A stretch of 64,000 nt of DNA from Pseudoxanthomonas sp. NC8. Its GTDB lineage: Bacteria > Pseudomonadota > Gammaproteobacteria > Xanthomonadales > Xanthomonadaceae. Each line of letters opens with the position of its first letter. Position 1 is the stretch's first letter. The notes under the pieces were generated by a model, which was not told the DNA's origin, did not search any database, and saw nothing but the letters and a program-made list of their open reading frames with translations. Position numbers and translations under genes: made by a program. The stretch is taken from assembly GCA_025232375.1 (NCBI GenBank), contig CP060419.1, positions 1,487,001 to 1,551,000 on the forward strand, in the 5' to 3' direction. Positions 49,077 to 62,488 of this stretch are shown here, piece by piece.

Positions 49077-49886
49077 TCACCACTTGAACAGGACCAGGCT
49101 CAGGGCGAGCACGCCCATGCCGCTGACCAGTCCGTAGACCGTCTCGTGGCCCTGCGCGTAGCGCTTGGCCGCCGGCAGCAGTTCGTCGATGGTAAGAACA
49201 CCATGATCCCGGCGATGATCCCGAACACCGCGCCGAACACCGCGTCGGTGAGGAAGCTCGCCAGCACCGTGTAGCCGACGACGGCGCCGACCGGCTCGGC
49301 CAGCCCGGACAGCAGGCTGGCGATGAAGGCGTAGCCCTTGTTGCCCGTGGCGTAGTACACCGGCACCGCGATGGCGATGCCTTCGGGAATGTTGTGGATG
49401 GCGATGGCGAAGGCCAGCGGCAGGCCGACCGCCGGGTTGTTCAGGGTGGCGAAGAAGGTCGCCAGGCCCTCCGGGAAGTTGTGCGCGGTGATCGCAACGG
49501 CGGTCATCAGTCCGACGCGGCGGATGTATTCGCGGTTGTGCTCGCGCAGCGCCGGATCGTCGGCGGTCAGCGTGTCATGCGGATTGGGCACGAGCATGTC
49601 GATGCCCATGATCAGCAGCACGCCGGCGAGGAAGGCGAAGGTGGCGAAGGTGAAGCCCAGCCGCGCGTCGTAGGCGAGGGTGAACGCGGTCACCGACTTG
49701 GTGAATATCTCGGTCAGCGACACATACACCATCGCGCCGCCGGCGAAGGCCAGGCCGAACGCGAGCAGGCGCGGGTTCGGTCCGCGCGCGAAGATCACCA
49801 GCAGGCTGCCCAAGGCGGTCGCCAAGGCCGGCGGCCAGGGTCACGCAGAGGGCGACGAGGACCGCGGACGTGGTGGGTTCGTACAT
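49077..49886 (-). CDS. zupT: ZIP-family metal transporter ZupT
   Basis: About 269 residues, eight membrane helices. The metal-binding helices IV-V carry AITAHNFPEGLATF and AIAIHNIPEGIAIA, the paired HNxPEG motifs of ZupT. It imports zinc and other divalent metals across the inner membrane. Frame slips near 49190 and 49823. Convergent with rluC. Confidence 0.9.
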
Positions 49887-49917
49887 GCGTGCGCTCGTCC
49901 CTGAGTCGTTTTCTGGG

Positions 49918-50339
49918 TCAGGACGCGGGCGCGCGGCCGGCGTCGAGGGCGAAGCAGGCGTCCGGACGCACGTCCGGGGGTGAAGTTCACTGGCACCTGG
50001 ATGGCCTGCGCCACCGGCGCACCGGCGCGCGTGGCCGGACGGAACTTCCAGCCCTGCACGGCGTCCTTCGCCAGCCGGTCGAGGTCGTCGTTGCCGCTGC
50101 CGCGGACCAGCTCGATCAGGGTCGGCGTGCCGGCCGGACCGACCTCGACCCTGAGCACGGCCTGCCCGCCGATGCCGGCGCAGGCCAGCGCGAACGGGTA
50201 TTCAGGCGGCGGAGTGTCGATCGCGGCGACCGGGGTGGGGGCGGGTACCGGTTCGGCCGGCGGCGTACTGCCACCGCAGCCGGCGAGCAGCATGGGTAAG
50301 GGCGGATGCGGACGACAGGAAGGCGGGGCGCCGGCTCAT
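49918..50339 (-). CDS. Lipoprotein with a TonB C-terminal domain
   Basis: About 140 residues: a signal peptide with lipobox (MLLAGCGGS after correction at 50296), a short Pro/Ala linker, and a TonB-C-like domain ([49 protein letters not shown]). A lipidated TonB domain lacks the cytoplasmic anchor needed to work with ExbBD, so its role is unclear. Frame slips near 49975 and 50296 (CCCTTACCC for CCCTGGCC). Its ATG overlaps phhB's stop (ATGA). Confidence 0.7.
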
Positions 50340-50684
50340 GCTTCAGTCTCCAGCAGGGATGCGGCGCGGGCCGCGCAGATGAAGTCGTTCTCGCTCAGGC
50401 CGCCGACGTCATGGGTGGAAAAGCGCACGACGCAGCGGTTGTAATGCACCCCAGGTCGGGGTGGTGGTCCTCGCGGTGGGCGATGGTAAGGGCGTTCACG
50501 AAGGCCATGGTCCGGTGGTAGTCCTTGAAGCGGAAGGTGCGGACCAGCGCCCGGCCTTCTTCCGCCAGTTCCCAGCCGGGCACCTTGGGGGAGCAGTTCG
50601 GCGACCCGGGCCTTAGCCGAGCCGGTGTTCGTGGCCGCTGCGGGGTACGCAATGGGCCTGCGCCAGTGGGATGAGGTCGTTCAT
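50336..50684 (-). CDS. phhB: Pterin-4a-carbinolamine dehydratase
   Basis: About 115 residues. Dehydrates 4a-hydroxytetrahydrobiopterin to recycle the cofactor of phenylalanine hydroxylase. Marks: [17 protein letters not shown] and the catalytic [11 protein letters not shown] (paired His) then [16 protein letters not shown]. Frame slips near 50450, 50592 and 50612; CCCTTACC near 50490 looks like an in-frame misreading of CCCTGGCC. Phenylalanine hydroxylase is not in the window. Confidence 0.9.
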
Positions 50685-50749
50685 CGGGGGCCTCCGTCTG
50701 CGTTGCCGGACTGTCCCGGGGATCACTGCGGACCGCGCCGGGACGGGGC

Positions 50750-50755
50750 TAGAAT
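50750..50755 (+). promoter_or_regulatory. TAGAAT -10 box abutting nfuA
   Basis: TAGAAT lies six bases before the nfuA ATG with no ribosome site between; same geometry as tcdA, ligA and mtnA. Confidence 0.5.
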
Positions 50756-50761
50756 ACCCGC

Positions 50762-51357
50762 ATGATCAATATGTCCGACAGCGCGCAGGCGCACTTCCGC
50801 AAGCTGGTCGAGCGCGAGGCCATCCCCGGCCTCGGCGTGCGGTTGAGCGCGGTGCATCCGGGTACGGCGCGCGCCGATGCGCGGCTGGAATTCGCCGAGC
50901 CGGCCGAACTGGCCGGTGACGAGTGGGCGGTGGACTGCGAAGGGTTCACCCTCTACGTGGCCGCGGACAGCGTGGCCTGGCTCGACGGCGCCGAGATCGA
51001 CTACGTCTACCGGGGCACCGGCGCGCAGCTCACCATCCGTGCGCCGAAGATCAAGGGCGAAGCCCCGGCCGATTCGGCATCGCTGGTCGAGCGCGTGCGC
51101 TGGGTGATGGAGAACGAGGTCAACCCGCAGCTGGCCGCGCATGGCGGCCGGGCGACGGTGCAGGAAGTGTCCGCCGAAGGCGTGGTCCTGCTGAGCTTCG
51201 GCGGCGGTTGCCACGGCTGCGGCATGGCCGACGTGACCCTGAAGCAGGGCATCGAGAAGACGCTCATCGCGCGGGTGCCGGGGTGACCGCGGTGCGCGAC
51301 GCCACCGACCACGATACCGGGCAGGCGCCGTACATGCCGCGCGGAAACGCGGCCTGA
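50762..51357 (+). CDS. nfuA: Fe-S biogenesis protein NfuA
   Basis: Two-domain Fe-S carrier: an N-terminal degenerate A-type (HesB-like) domain and a C-terminal NifU domain with the cluster-binding CHGC motif in [20 protein letters not shown]. About 198 residues. It delivers [4Fe-4S] clusters to apoproteins, and aconitase (3' part at the window end) is a typical client. Frame slip near 51283 (CCGGGG for CCAGGGG) restores the last 25 residues, ending GNAA. Confidence 0.92.
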
Positions 51358-51370
51358 CGCGGTCTCGCCG

Positions 51371-53130
51371 GTGACGCGGGCGGCGGAGATCATCCAGGCG
51401 CTGGTCGAGCGCGCGCCGCTCCGTCCTCCACGCGAACGCACTACCGGCATGCCCTACGGCTGGGCGCTGTGGCTGCGGGCGCTGCCGCCGCTGCCGGCAC
51501 GGCCGCACGCGCGCCAGGACGACATCGTCGGCCTGTTCCTCGCACGGCCCCGGGCGCCGATTCCGCGCGCACGGGAACTGGCGAGCTGGCCCGCGCTGCT
51601 GTCGCTGCTCCAGCAGGGCTGGCTGCCGCCGCCGCGTGACGAGAATCGCCTGCGCTGGACCTCGCGGGTGGGCAGTGGCCTGCTGCACCTGCTGTTCGTC
51701 GCGTTCCCATGGCGTGGGTGGCGTACATGCAGGCGCTGTTGCCGCCGGTGCCCCCGGAGGAAGGCGGGGGCGGCGAGCGCGTGCGGATCGGCTTCACCGG
51801 TGCCGGTGATCCGGGTACGCCGCAGGTCGATGCGGGCGAAGCGCCGGCGGGCCAATCAGCGGGCGAAGCTGGGCCGCAATCCGAAGCGGCGCCCGCCTCT
51901 GGATCTGCGGCGGCGGCAGCGGAGGAGGGAAGTGAAATCGCGCCGCCGGTCGTGCCCCGGGTCGACACGGCAGTGGCCACGCCGGCCATCCAGGCGCCGG
52001 CGCTGCCAGAGGTTGCGGTTCGCCAGGTTCCCGAGCCGCAACCGCAGCCGCCGGTACCCGCGGCCGAGCAGCCGGTGCAAGTGACCGAAGTCGAGCAGCC
52101 GACCATCGACTACGTGTTGCCACCGATAAGGCCGCGCGAACCCACCGTGCGTGCGCTGGCACAACCGCAGCTGCAGGAGCGTGAGGTGACGGTGGTGCAG
52201 GCGCCGGCGATCCGGTCGCCACAGGTGCGCGCCGTGGATATTCCGGTGCGGCAGCCGCGCGAGGCGGAACTGCGCCAGCGCGAGGTGGACGAACCGCTGC
52301 AGCCGGTCGAGGTGCGGCCGGTCGCGGTGCAGGGACCGCGCGTCGACGTGCGGTTGCCGGGTGCGCCGGAGTCGAGCGTGCGGCAGCGCGAAGTGGCGAT
52401 GCCATCACCGGCGGTGACCGCGCCTGCCCCCACGCCTTCGACCGCGCCCTCGACCGCGCCCTCGACCGCACAGGCCGCGGGTACGGCAGCATCCGCCACG
52501 CGGGGCGCCGGCCAGGAGGCAACGCGTCCGTCGAGCGGACGCGCGCGCCAGGGTGCCAGCTCCGCCGCCGCCGCCGCCGCGCCTGCGGCCGGTGGCGGCT
52601 GGCAAAGCCCTCGCGCAGGCGACGACTGGGGACAGGCGCGCAGCGGCGAGGGCGCGCCTGGCGGTGCACCGGGCCTGTTCGACGGCGAGGGCCGGGTGCG
52701 CCTGCCGGGCGAAGGCGCGGGTACCGGGCAGGGGCCGGCGAGCGGCGCGGGGCAGGGCGAAGGCGTCGCCGACCGTGGCGCGCCGGGCGGCAACAACGAC
52801 AGCTGGACGCGCGACCGCATCGACCAGTCCGGCACGTGGCTCAAACGGCCGCCCTACGACTACGAGCCCACCAGTTTCGACCGCTACTGGGTGCCGAACG
52901 AATCGCTGCTCGCCGAATGGGTACGCAAGGGCATCAAGTCCGTGGCGATACCGATCCCCGGCACCGGCAAGAAGATCAACTGCGTGGTCTCGCTGCTGCA
53001 GCTGGGTGGTGGCTGCGGCATCAGCGATCCGGACCTCAACGAACAGCCCAGCGACGGCAGGCCCCCGCCGGACGTGCCATTCAAGCCGGAACTGCAGGAA
53101 GACAACGGCAGCGTGCGCCCGCAGGGATAG
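51371..53130 (+). CDS. Transmembrane repetitive protein (xanthomonad-specific type)
   Basis: About 586 residues, unknown function. A cytoplasmic N-terminal domain of about 105 residues (AAEIIQALVERAPLRPP, MPYGWALWLRALPPL), one membrane helix (LLHLLFVAFLAWVAYMQALL), a long Pro/Glu/Val/Arg-rich region with repeated R-E-V and Q-R-E-V motifs, an STAPSTAPSTA run, a Gly-rich stretch and a conserved C-terminal domain with two Cys (INCVVSLLQLGGGCG). Resembles xanthomonad proteins annotated as transmembrane repetitive protein. The stalk and terminal domain recall TonB/TolA-like envelope-spanning proteins (inference). One frame slip at 51710 (TTCCCATGG for TTCCTGG). Starts 13 bases after nfuA. Confidence 0.7.
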
Positions 53131-53162
53131 CGGCCCCGCACGCCCCGGGCAGGCGCACCTGC

Positions 53163-53168
53163 TAGAAT
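53163..53168 (+). promoter_or_regulatory. TAGAAT -10 box upstream of prfB
   Basis: TAGAAT 30 bases before the prfB ATG; same hexamer as the leaderless set but leaving a short leader. Confidence 0.45.
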
Positions 53169-53197
53169 CTGCGGCCGTTTTCAAGCTGCCGCCCGCC

Positions 53198-54326
<1,129 letters not shown>

Positions 54327-54437
54327 CCGGCCGCCCGTACGGGCGAGCAGGCACCGCGTCCGCATCCTTCCGACGAGATGCCCGGTGCCGCCGATGCGGA
54401 TGCCGGGCGACCCAGAACCCCGCATCCGACCGACCCC

Positions 54438-55971
<1,534 letters not shown>

Positions 55972-56146
55972 GAGCCGGCTGGATCGCCACGCCGGGGCGC
56001 CGCATTGGCCGAAGCGGGCCTGCGATTTCCTGCAGGGCGTCACCGTTTGCGGGTGATGCGGAGCCAGCCTGTGGCACGGTTCATGCGTCTTTCCGGGTAG
56101 GCAGGGGTGCGGCAGCACCCCGGACGCCAACGGACGGGAGCGGACC

Positions 56147-57280
56147 ATGGGTGCGGGCAAGGTCGGTAGCGCGGTATTCTGCGAGGCCAAGGCGGCATGG
56201 AACGGGGCGGAGCGGAACTTGGACATCGTCATCGTCGACGATCAGGCATCTGCGCGCACGATGCTGCGCCACATCATCGAGGACATCACCTCGGAACTGG
56301 CCGTGCACGACTTCGGCGATGCCCGCCAGGCGCAGGTGGTGCGACAACCATCCGATCGACCTGCTGCTGCTCGACTACCGCATGCCGGGCATGGACGGGC
56401 TGGATTTCGCCCGCCGTTTCCGCCGGCTTCCCAAGCATCGCGACATCCCGATCATCCTGATCACGGTGGTTGGCGACGAGCCGGTCCGGCAGGCTGCGCT
56501 CGAGGCCGGGGTGATCGATTTTGGTGAAGCCCGTCCGGCCGCGCGAACTGCGCGCGCGCTGCCACAACCTCCTGCAGTTGCGCCAGCAGTCCGAAACCGT
56601 GAAGCAGCGTGCCCTGTCGCTGGAGCAGCGCCTGCTGTCGAGCATGCACGAGGTCGAGGAGCGCGAGCGCGAAACGCTGTCGCGGCTGGCCCGCGCGATC
56701 GAGTTCCGCGATGCCGGGACCAGCGCCTACCTCGAACGCATGTCGCGTTTCGCCGGGGTGGTGGCCGAGGGGCTGGGGCTGCCCGAGGAGGATGTCCGCA
56801 CCATCGAGATGGCCGCGCCGCTGCACGACATGGGCAAGATCGCCATCCCCGATGCGGTGCTGATGAAGGCCGGCAAGCTGGACGAGGCGGAGATGGGGGT
56901 GATGCGCCGGCACCCGCGCATCGGCCACGAACTGCTCAGCGGCAGCCAGAACCGCTTCATCCAGGTCGGCGCGATGATCGCCCTGCGCCACCACGAGCGC
57001 TACGACGGCAGCGGTTATCCGGACGGCCTGGCCGGCGAGGCGATCCCGCTCGAGGCACGGATCGTGGCGGTGGCCGACGTGCTCGACGCGCTGATCTCGC
57101 CCCGGCCCTACAAGGAGGCCTGGACCTGGATGCGGCGCTGGCCTACCTGTACGCGCAGCGCGGGCGGCTGTTCGACCCGGACTGCGTCGACGCGCTGATG
57201 CGCGGACGCGCCCGGCTGCAGCAGATCTGCGAACAGTTCTCCACCGCCTCGGCGCGCCCAGGGGACTGGCCCATGGCTGA
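56147..57280 (+). CDS. rpfG: RpfG, HD-GYP cyclic-di-GMP phosphodiesterase response regulator
   Basis: Output regulator of DSF signalling: a receiver domain ([14 protein letters not shown], phosphoacceptor Asp in [13 protein letters not shown]) followed by an HD-GYP domain with HDMGK and [11 protein letters not shown], both catalytic motifs intact. It degrades c-di-GMP when phosphorylated by RpfC, promoting dispersal and secretion of extracellular enzymes. About 375 residues. Frame slips near 56335, 56523, 57122 and probably 57257. The last (CCCAGGGG) leaves rpfG literally in frame with rpfC; shifting one base gives a stop at 57278-57280 overlapping the rpfC start. That C-terminus is inferred. 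Confidence 0.92.
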
Positions 57281-59468
57281 TTTGCTGCAGTGGTTCCGCG
57301 GCCGGCTGTCGAACCGGCCCGACAGCGAGCACGGGCAGGCCCCTGGTCCGCATCGTCCTGATCCTGCTGATCCTGTGCTACGTGCTGCTGCCCTCGTCGC
57401 GGCGCGGCGCGGATCCGGGCATCTATCGCGAAGTGCTGCTGATCGTGCTCACCGGCTTGACCCCTGAGCTGGGCATCGTCGCTGCGCTGCTGGCGCGACC
57501 GGGCCGTTCGGACGCGCGTCGGTTCGTGGGCATGCTGGCCGACTACGGGCTGATGGCCGCCGGCATGATCGCCATGGGCGAGCCGCTGGCCTGGGTCTAC
57601 GTGGTGGTGATGTGGGTGACGGTCGGCAACGGCCTGCGCTACGGCAACCGCTACCTGTACCCTGGCGGTGGCGATGGCGTTGGCCAGCTTTGGCACGGTG
57701 CTGGTGTCCACCGATTTCTGGGCGCAGATCCGCGGCTGGGCGTCGGCCTGCTGGTCGGCCTGGCGGCGGTGCCGCTGTACCTGTCCAGCCTGCTCAGGCA
57801 GTTGACCCGCGCCACCGAGGAAGCGCGTCGCGCCAGCGAGGCGAAGAGCCGGTTCCTCGCCAACATGAGCCACGAGTTCCGCACCCCGCTCAACGGCCTT
57901 GGCGGCATGTCGGAGCTGCTGGCGACCACCCGCCTGGACGACGAGCAGCGCGAATGCGTGCGCACCATCCAGGCATCGACCCGCACCCTGATGGCGCTGG
58001 TCGAGGACGTGCTGGACATCTCCGCGATCGAGGCCGGCAAGCTCAAGCTCAACCTGCAGGATTTCTCGCCGCGCGAAGTGGTCGCCAGCATCGGGCTGAT
58101 CCTGCACCCGCAGGCGCGGACCAAGAACCTCGACTACCTTGTGGTCATCGGCGAGGACGTGCCGGAGCTGGTCAACGGTGACGCCGGCCACCTGCGCCAG
58201 GTGCTGCTCAACCTTGGTCGGCAATGCGGTCAAGTTCACCGACCAGGGCCGCGTGCGGATCGACGTGGAGGCAGTCGCCGGCGGACACGAGGACAACCGT
58301 CTCCGCCTGCGCTTCTCGGTCACCGATACCGGCATCGGCATCCCGGCGACGATGCGTGGCCGGCTGTTCGAGGCCTTCGAGCAGGCCGATGCCGGCCTTG
58401 GCGCGCCGGTACGGCGGGACCGGGCTGGGCACCACCATTGCCAAGGGCCTGGCCGAGGCGATGGGTGGCCGGATCGGCTTCGAGAGCCTGGAGGGGCGCG
58501 GCAGCCGCTTCTGGGTCGAGATCCCGTTCGCCGCTCCGCTGGAGCGTTCGGCACGTTCGCAGACCGCACCGGTGACCGAGGTGGAAAGCGAAACCGCGTT
58601 GCGCGATGCGGGCGGCAACGTGATCGCCTTCGCCGATCCGTTCCTGCGCCACCGTGCGCGCGTGCGCAGCATGCAGTTGTTGGTCGCCGACGACTACGAA
58701 GCCAATCGAATGGTCCTGCAGCGGCTGCTGCAGAAGGCTGGCCACCGCGTCACCCCGGTCGAGGGCGGCGAGGAAGTACTCGATGCGATGGCCGCCAGCG
58801 ACTACGACGCGATCATCGTCGACCTGCACATGCCGGGCGTGAGTGGGCTGGACCTGCTCAAGCAGCTGCGGGTGATGCAGGCCGGTGGTGGCGTGCGCAC
58901 GCCGGTGATCATGCTCAGCGCGGACGTGACGCCGGAATCCATCCAGCGCTGCGAGCAGGCCGGCGCCTATGCCTTCCTTGGCCAAGCCGGTGGCCGCGGC
59001 GCGGCTGCTGGACACGCTCTCGGACATCGCCGCCCAGCGCGGCCGTCGCAGTGCGACGCTGGTTCCGAAATCGGCGGCCGGAGCCGATGCGCCGCCGGGC
59101 GTGCTCGACAGTTCGGTGCTGGACGAACTGGCGGCGATGGGCATGGGTGAGGAGTTCGAGCGCGAATTCATCTCGCACTGCCTTGGCCGACGCCGACGGT
59201 TGCATCGGCGCGATGTCGCATGCCGCCGAAGCGGCCGACTGGGTGCGCCTGCGCGACCATGCCCATGCGATCAAGGGCGTGGCCGCGAACATGGGCCTTG
59301 GTCAAGGTGGCCGAGCAGGGCAGCGAACTGATGCGCATGGCCGACTGGCAGATCCGCAACGAATGGCGGCAGCGCATCGCGATGCTCAACGCGGCCCTGA
59401 CCCAGGGGGCGCGACGCGCTCACGGCGCGACAGCAGGCCAGCGGCGTGCGCGACGGCGAGTCCGGTTA
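57273..59468 (+). CDS. rpfC: RpfC, hybrid sensor kinase for DSF
   Basis: Inner-membrane sensor of the diffusible signal factor. N-terminal region with about five membrane helices ([52 protein letters not shown]), HisKA with phosphoacceptor in [13 protein letters not shown], HATPase_c ([16 protein letters not shown]), a receiver ([14 protein letters not shown], Asp in IIVDLHMPG) and a C-terminal HPt domain ([15 protein letters not shown]). About 730 residues. Eight frame slips near 57345, 57662, 58216, 58401, 58978, 59183, 59299 and 59410. The receiver also represses RpfF by direct binding in Xanthomonas. No rpfH lies between rpfC and rpfG. Confidence 0.93.
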
Positions 59469-59497
59469 GGTCCGAACCGCGACGCCGGAAACGAGAA

Positions 59498-59527
59498 GGC
59501 CCGGCATCCTGCCGGGCCCGATCTTTC
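59498..59527. terminator. Terminator between convergent rpfC and rpfF
   Basis: An 8-bp GGCCCGGC/GCCGGGCC stem with a 5-base loop, followed by a short T run on the plus strand. Confidence 0.7.
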
Positions 59528-59570
59528 CCCTGACGCCCTGCGGCCGGGAACGGACGCATAGGCAAATCGA

Positions 59571-60442
59571 TCAGGCGGCTTCCGAGCTGGCCCTGCGGGT
59601 CTGTGCACGCACGATGCGCTCCATGGTCCGCAGCGACTTGTCGCCCAGTGCCAGCGCGGTGTCGACCCACACTTCGGTGATGCCCATCAGCTCTTCGTAG
59701 CTGACCGGCTGGCCGATCTTGCGCACGGCGTTCATCGCCAGGTGCGAATGCGGCGCGCGCTGGTGCTGGCGGATCAGGTCCTGCACCGCCGATTCGCCCT
59801 GGCCCTTCGGCACCAGCACGTCGACCACGCCGAGGCGGTACATCTCCTCGCTGCTGTAGACCTCGCCGCTGAGGATCATCTTCTCGGCCTTGGCGCGGGC
59901 TGACGCGCTTGCACAGGAACGAGTAGGCGCCCATGCCCGGGAACAGGCCGAACAGCACCTCTGGCAGGCCCATGCCGACCCCTTCCTCGGCGACGATGGT
60001 GTGGCAGGCCAAGGCCATTTCAAGCCACCGCCCAGCGCGTCGCCCTGGATCAGGGCCACTGTATGCATGTCGCCGCCGAAGCCGGTATGCACGTGGTGCA
60101 CGCCTTCGACGCAGCGACGTGCATAGGCCAGCAGGCGCTCGCGGTTGCCTTCGCGGATCAGGCGGCCGAACAGCTCGAGGTCACCGCCGAGGTTGTAGGC
60201 CGAAGCGGCCGAAGCAAGCACGAAGTGGCGCAGGCGGCCTGGTGACGCTGCGATTCGCGCAGGGTGATGGAGCTCATGTAGCTCCACATGTCCTCGAGCA
60301 TCTCGAACCGGCAGCAGGGGCGTACGCCGGACTGGCCGGCGTCCGCATGCATGTAGAGCCAGTGGGCGCTGCCGTCGGGCGGCGTCTGCACGCGGATGGT
60401 GGGGAAGTTGTGGGTGCGCTGCAGTTTTTCGATCGTGCTCAT
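59571..60442 (-). CDS. rpfF: RpfF, DSF synthase
   Basis: Crotonase-fold enzyme making cis-2-unsaturated fatty acid signals from acyl-ACP by combined thioesterase and dehydratase activity. The oxyanion and catalytic segments are visible: ALIQGDALGGGLEMALACH and GLPEVLFGLFPGMGAYSFL, holding the two catalytic Glu residues of the family, plus HTGFGGDMHTV. About 289 residues. Frame slips near 59901, 60021 and 60240. Start ATG 60440-60442. The 247-base gap upstream (to rpfB) contains an AT-rich island that could be a separate promoter. Confidence 0.94.
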
Positions 60443-60689
60443 GGCCTTGGTCTCCGGGCGGCGGACCTGCCGGCATGACGGCAGGTGGGGTTGTTGCCCG
60501 GAATGCTACACCTGAACAGATAATTAAAAGTCTTATGGCCGCGCCAGCCGCAGAACTGCGTGGCGGCTGTTCAGAGGGCGGACGGATCCCGCCCGCCCAC
60601 AGTCGGGGCACGATGCCGCCTGCCGGGGCACGACCGCCCACCACCCCGTTGCACAGGGTCCGGGGCAGGTCGACCCCGGAGCGCAGCGG
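60443..60689 (-). promoter_or_regulatory. rpfB-rpfF intergenic region with AT-rich island
   Basis: Around 60517-60536 there is an unusually AT-rich stretch (AGATAATTAAAAGTCTTATG on the plus strand) in otherwise GC-rich DNA, 75-95 bases before rpfF. It is a candidate promoter or regulator-binding site for rpfF. No gene is evident in the gap. Confidence 0.4.
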
Positions 60690-62387
60690 CTAGTGGTGCG
60701 CTTCGGTCCCGGCCGGTGCCGGGTCGCGCAGTTCCTTGCGCAGGATCTTGCCGACGTTGGTCTTGGGCAGTTCGGTACGGAACTCGATCTGGCGCGGCTG
60801 CTTGTAGCCGGTCAGGGTCTCGCGGCAGTACGCCTTGACCTGCTCGATGGTCAGCGAGGGGTCCTTCCGCACCACGAACAACTTGACCGCCTCGCCGGAG
60901 CGCTCGTCCGGGACCCCGATCGCCGCCACTTCGAGCACGCCGGGCATCGCCGCGACCACGTCCTCGACTTCGTTCGGATACACGTTGAAGCCAGAGACCA
61001 GGATCATGTCCTTCTTGCGGTCGACGATATATACGAAGCCGAGCCCGTCGATCCGCGCCATGTCGCCGGTGTGCAGCCAGCCGTCGTCGTCGATGACCTT
61101 GGCCGTTTCCTCCGGCCGCTGCCAGTAGCCCTTCATCACCTGCGGACCCTTGACGCAGAGTTCGCCGACTTCGCCGCCCGGCAGGATGTTGCCGTCGTCG
61201 TCCTTGATGCAGACGTCGGTGGACGGGATGGGCAGGCCGATCGAGCCGTTGAACTCCTTGATGTCGAGTGGATTGATGCAGGCCGCCGGCGAGGTCTCGG
61301 TCAGGCCATAGGCCTCGACCAGGGTGACGCCGGTGACCTTCTTCCACTTGTCGGCCACCGCGCGCTGCACGGCCATGCCGCCGCCCAGGTCACCTTCAGC
61401 GAGGAGAAGTCCACCTCGTCGAAGCCGGGCGTGTTGAGCAGGCCGTTGAACAGCGTGTTGACGCCGGTGATCGCGGTGAACTTGTTGTTCTTGAGCTCCT
61501 TGACGAAGCCGGGCATGTCACGCGGGTTGGTGATCAGGTGATTCAGCCCGCCCAGCTCCATGAAGACTAAGGCCGTTCGCCGTCAGCGCGAAGATGTGGT
61601 ACAGCGGCAGTGCGGTGACGATCACCTCCTTGCCGGGCTCGAGCTCGTTGGCAGCGAGTAAGGCGGACGCCTGCTGCATGTTCGCCACCAGGTTGCGGTG
61701 GGTCAGCATCGCGCCCTTGGCCACGCCGGTGGTGCCGCCGGTGTACTGCAGGAAGGCGACGTCGCCCGGATCGATGTCTACTTGCGGCAACGCAAGGCGA
61801 CGGCCGGTGGCGAGCGCCTCGCGGAACCGGACCGCGCCCGGGATGTCGTAGTCGGGCACCATCTTCTTCACGTACTTCAGCACGAAGTTGACGATGGAGC
61901 CCTTGGGGAAGCCGAGCATGTCGCCGAGGCCGGTGGTGATCACCTGCTTGAGCGGCGTGTCGGCCAGCACCTCCTGCACGGTGTGGCCGAAGTTGTCGAC
62001 GACCACGATCGCCGCGGCGCCGGCATCGACCAGCTGGTGCCGCAGCTCGCGCGCGGTGTAGAGCGGGTTGACGTTGACCGCGGTCAGGCCGGCGCGCAGC
62101 ACGCCGAAGGTGGCAATCGGATACTGCAGGCAGTTGGGCATCATCAGCGCGACCCGATCGCCCTTCTTGAGCCCCAGTTCGCCGAGCAGGTAGGCGGCGA
62201 ACTGTGCGCTAAGCGCGTCCACCTCCGCGTAGCTGAGGGTCTTGCCGAAGTTGCGGTAGGCCGGGCGGTCGGCGTACTTCGAGGCCGACGCGGCGAACAC
62301 CGCGGCGATGGAGCGGTACTCGTCCGGATCGATTTCGGCAGGCACGCCCTGCGGATAGCTCTGCAGCCAAGGACGATCCGGATTCAT
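60690..62387 (-). CDS. rpfB: RpfB, long-chain fatty-acyl-CoA ligase
   Basis: AMP-forming ligase of about 565 residues. ATP motif [16 protein letters not shown], adenylate motif [32 protein letters not shown], and the C-terminal lysine in [14 protein letters not shown]. In xanthomonads RpfB activates free fatty acids, including DSF, so it turns the signal over and feeds membrane lipid synthesis. Frame slips near 61388 and 61570. Upstream of rpfF on the same strand. Confidence 0.93.
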
Positions 62388-62488
62388 TGCGCCTCCTCCC
62401 GAGGTGGTGGTTGTACCGCGGTGTCAGGCTCGCGCCCGGTCGCCGCTGATGCGAGCATACCGTTCCGGATGGAAAAGGCGAAGCAGCG

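Noticed and set aside
54334..54347. GCCCGTACGGGC palindrome after prfB as an operator.
   Set aside because: A single 12-bp palindrome in very GC-rich DNA is expected by chance, and no regulator is adjacent.
56147..59468. Loss of rpfH between rpfC and rpfG as a deletion.
   Set aside because: Several xanthomonad relatives naturally lack it; the tight overlap shows no scar.
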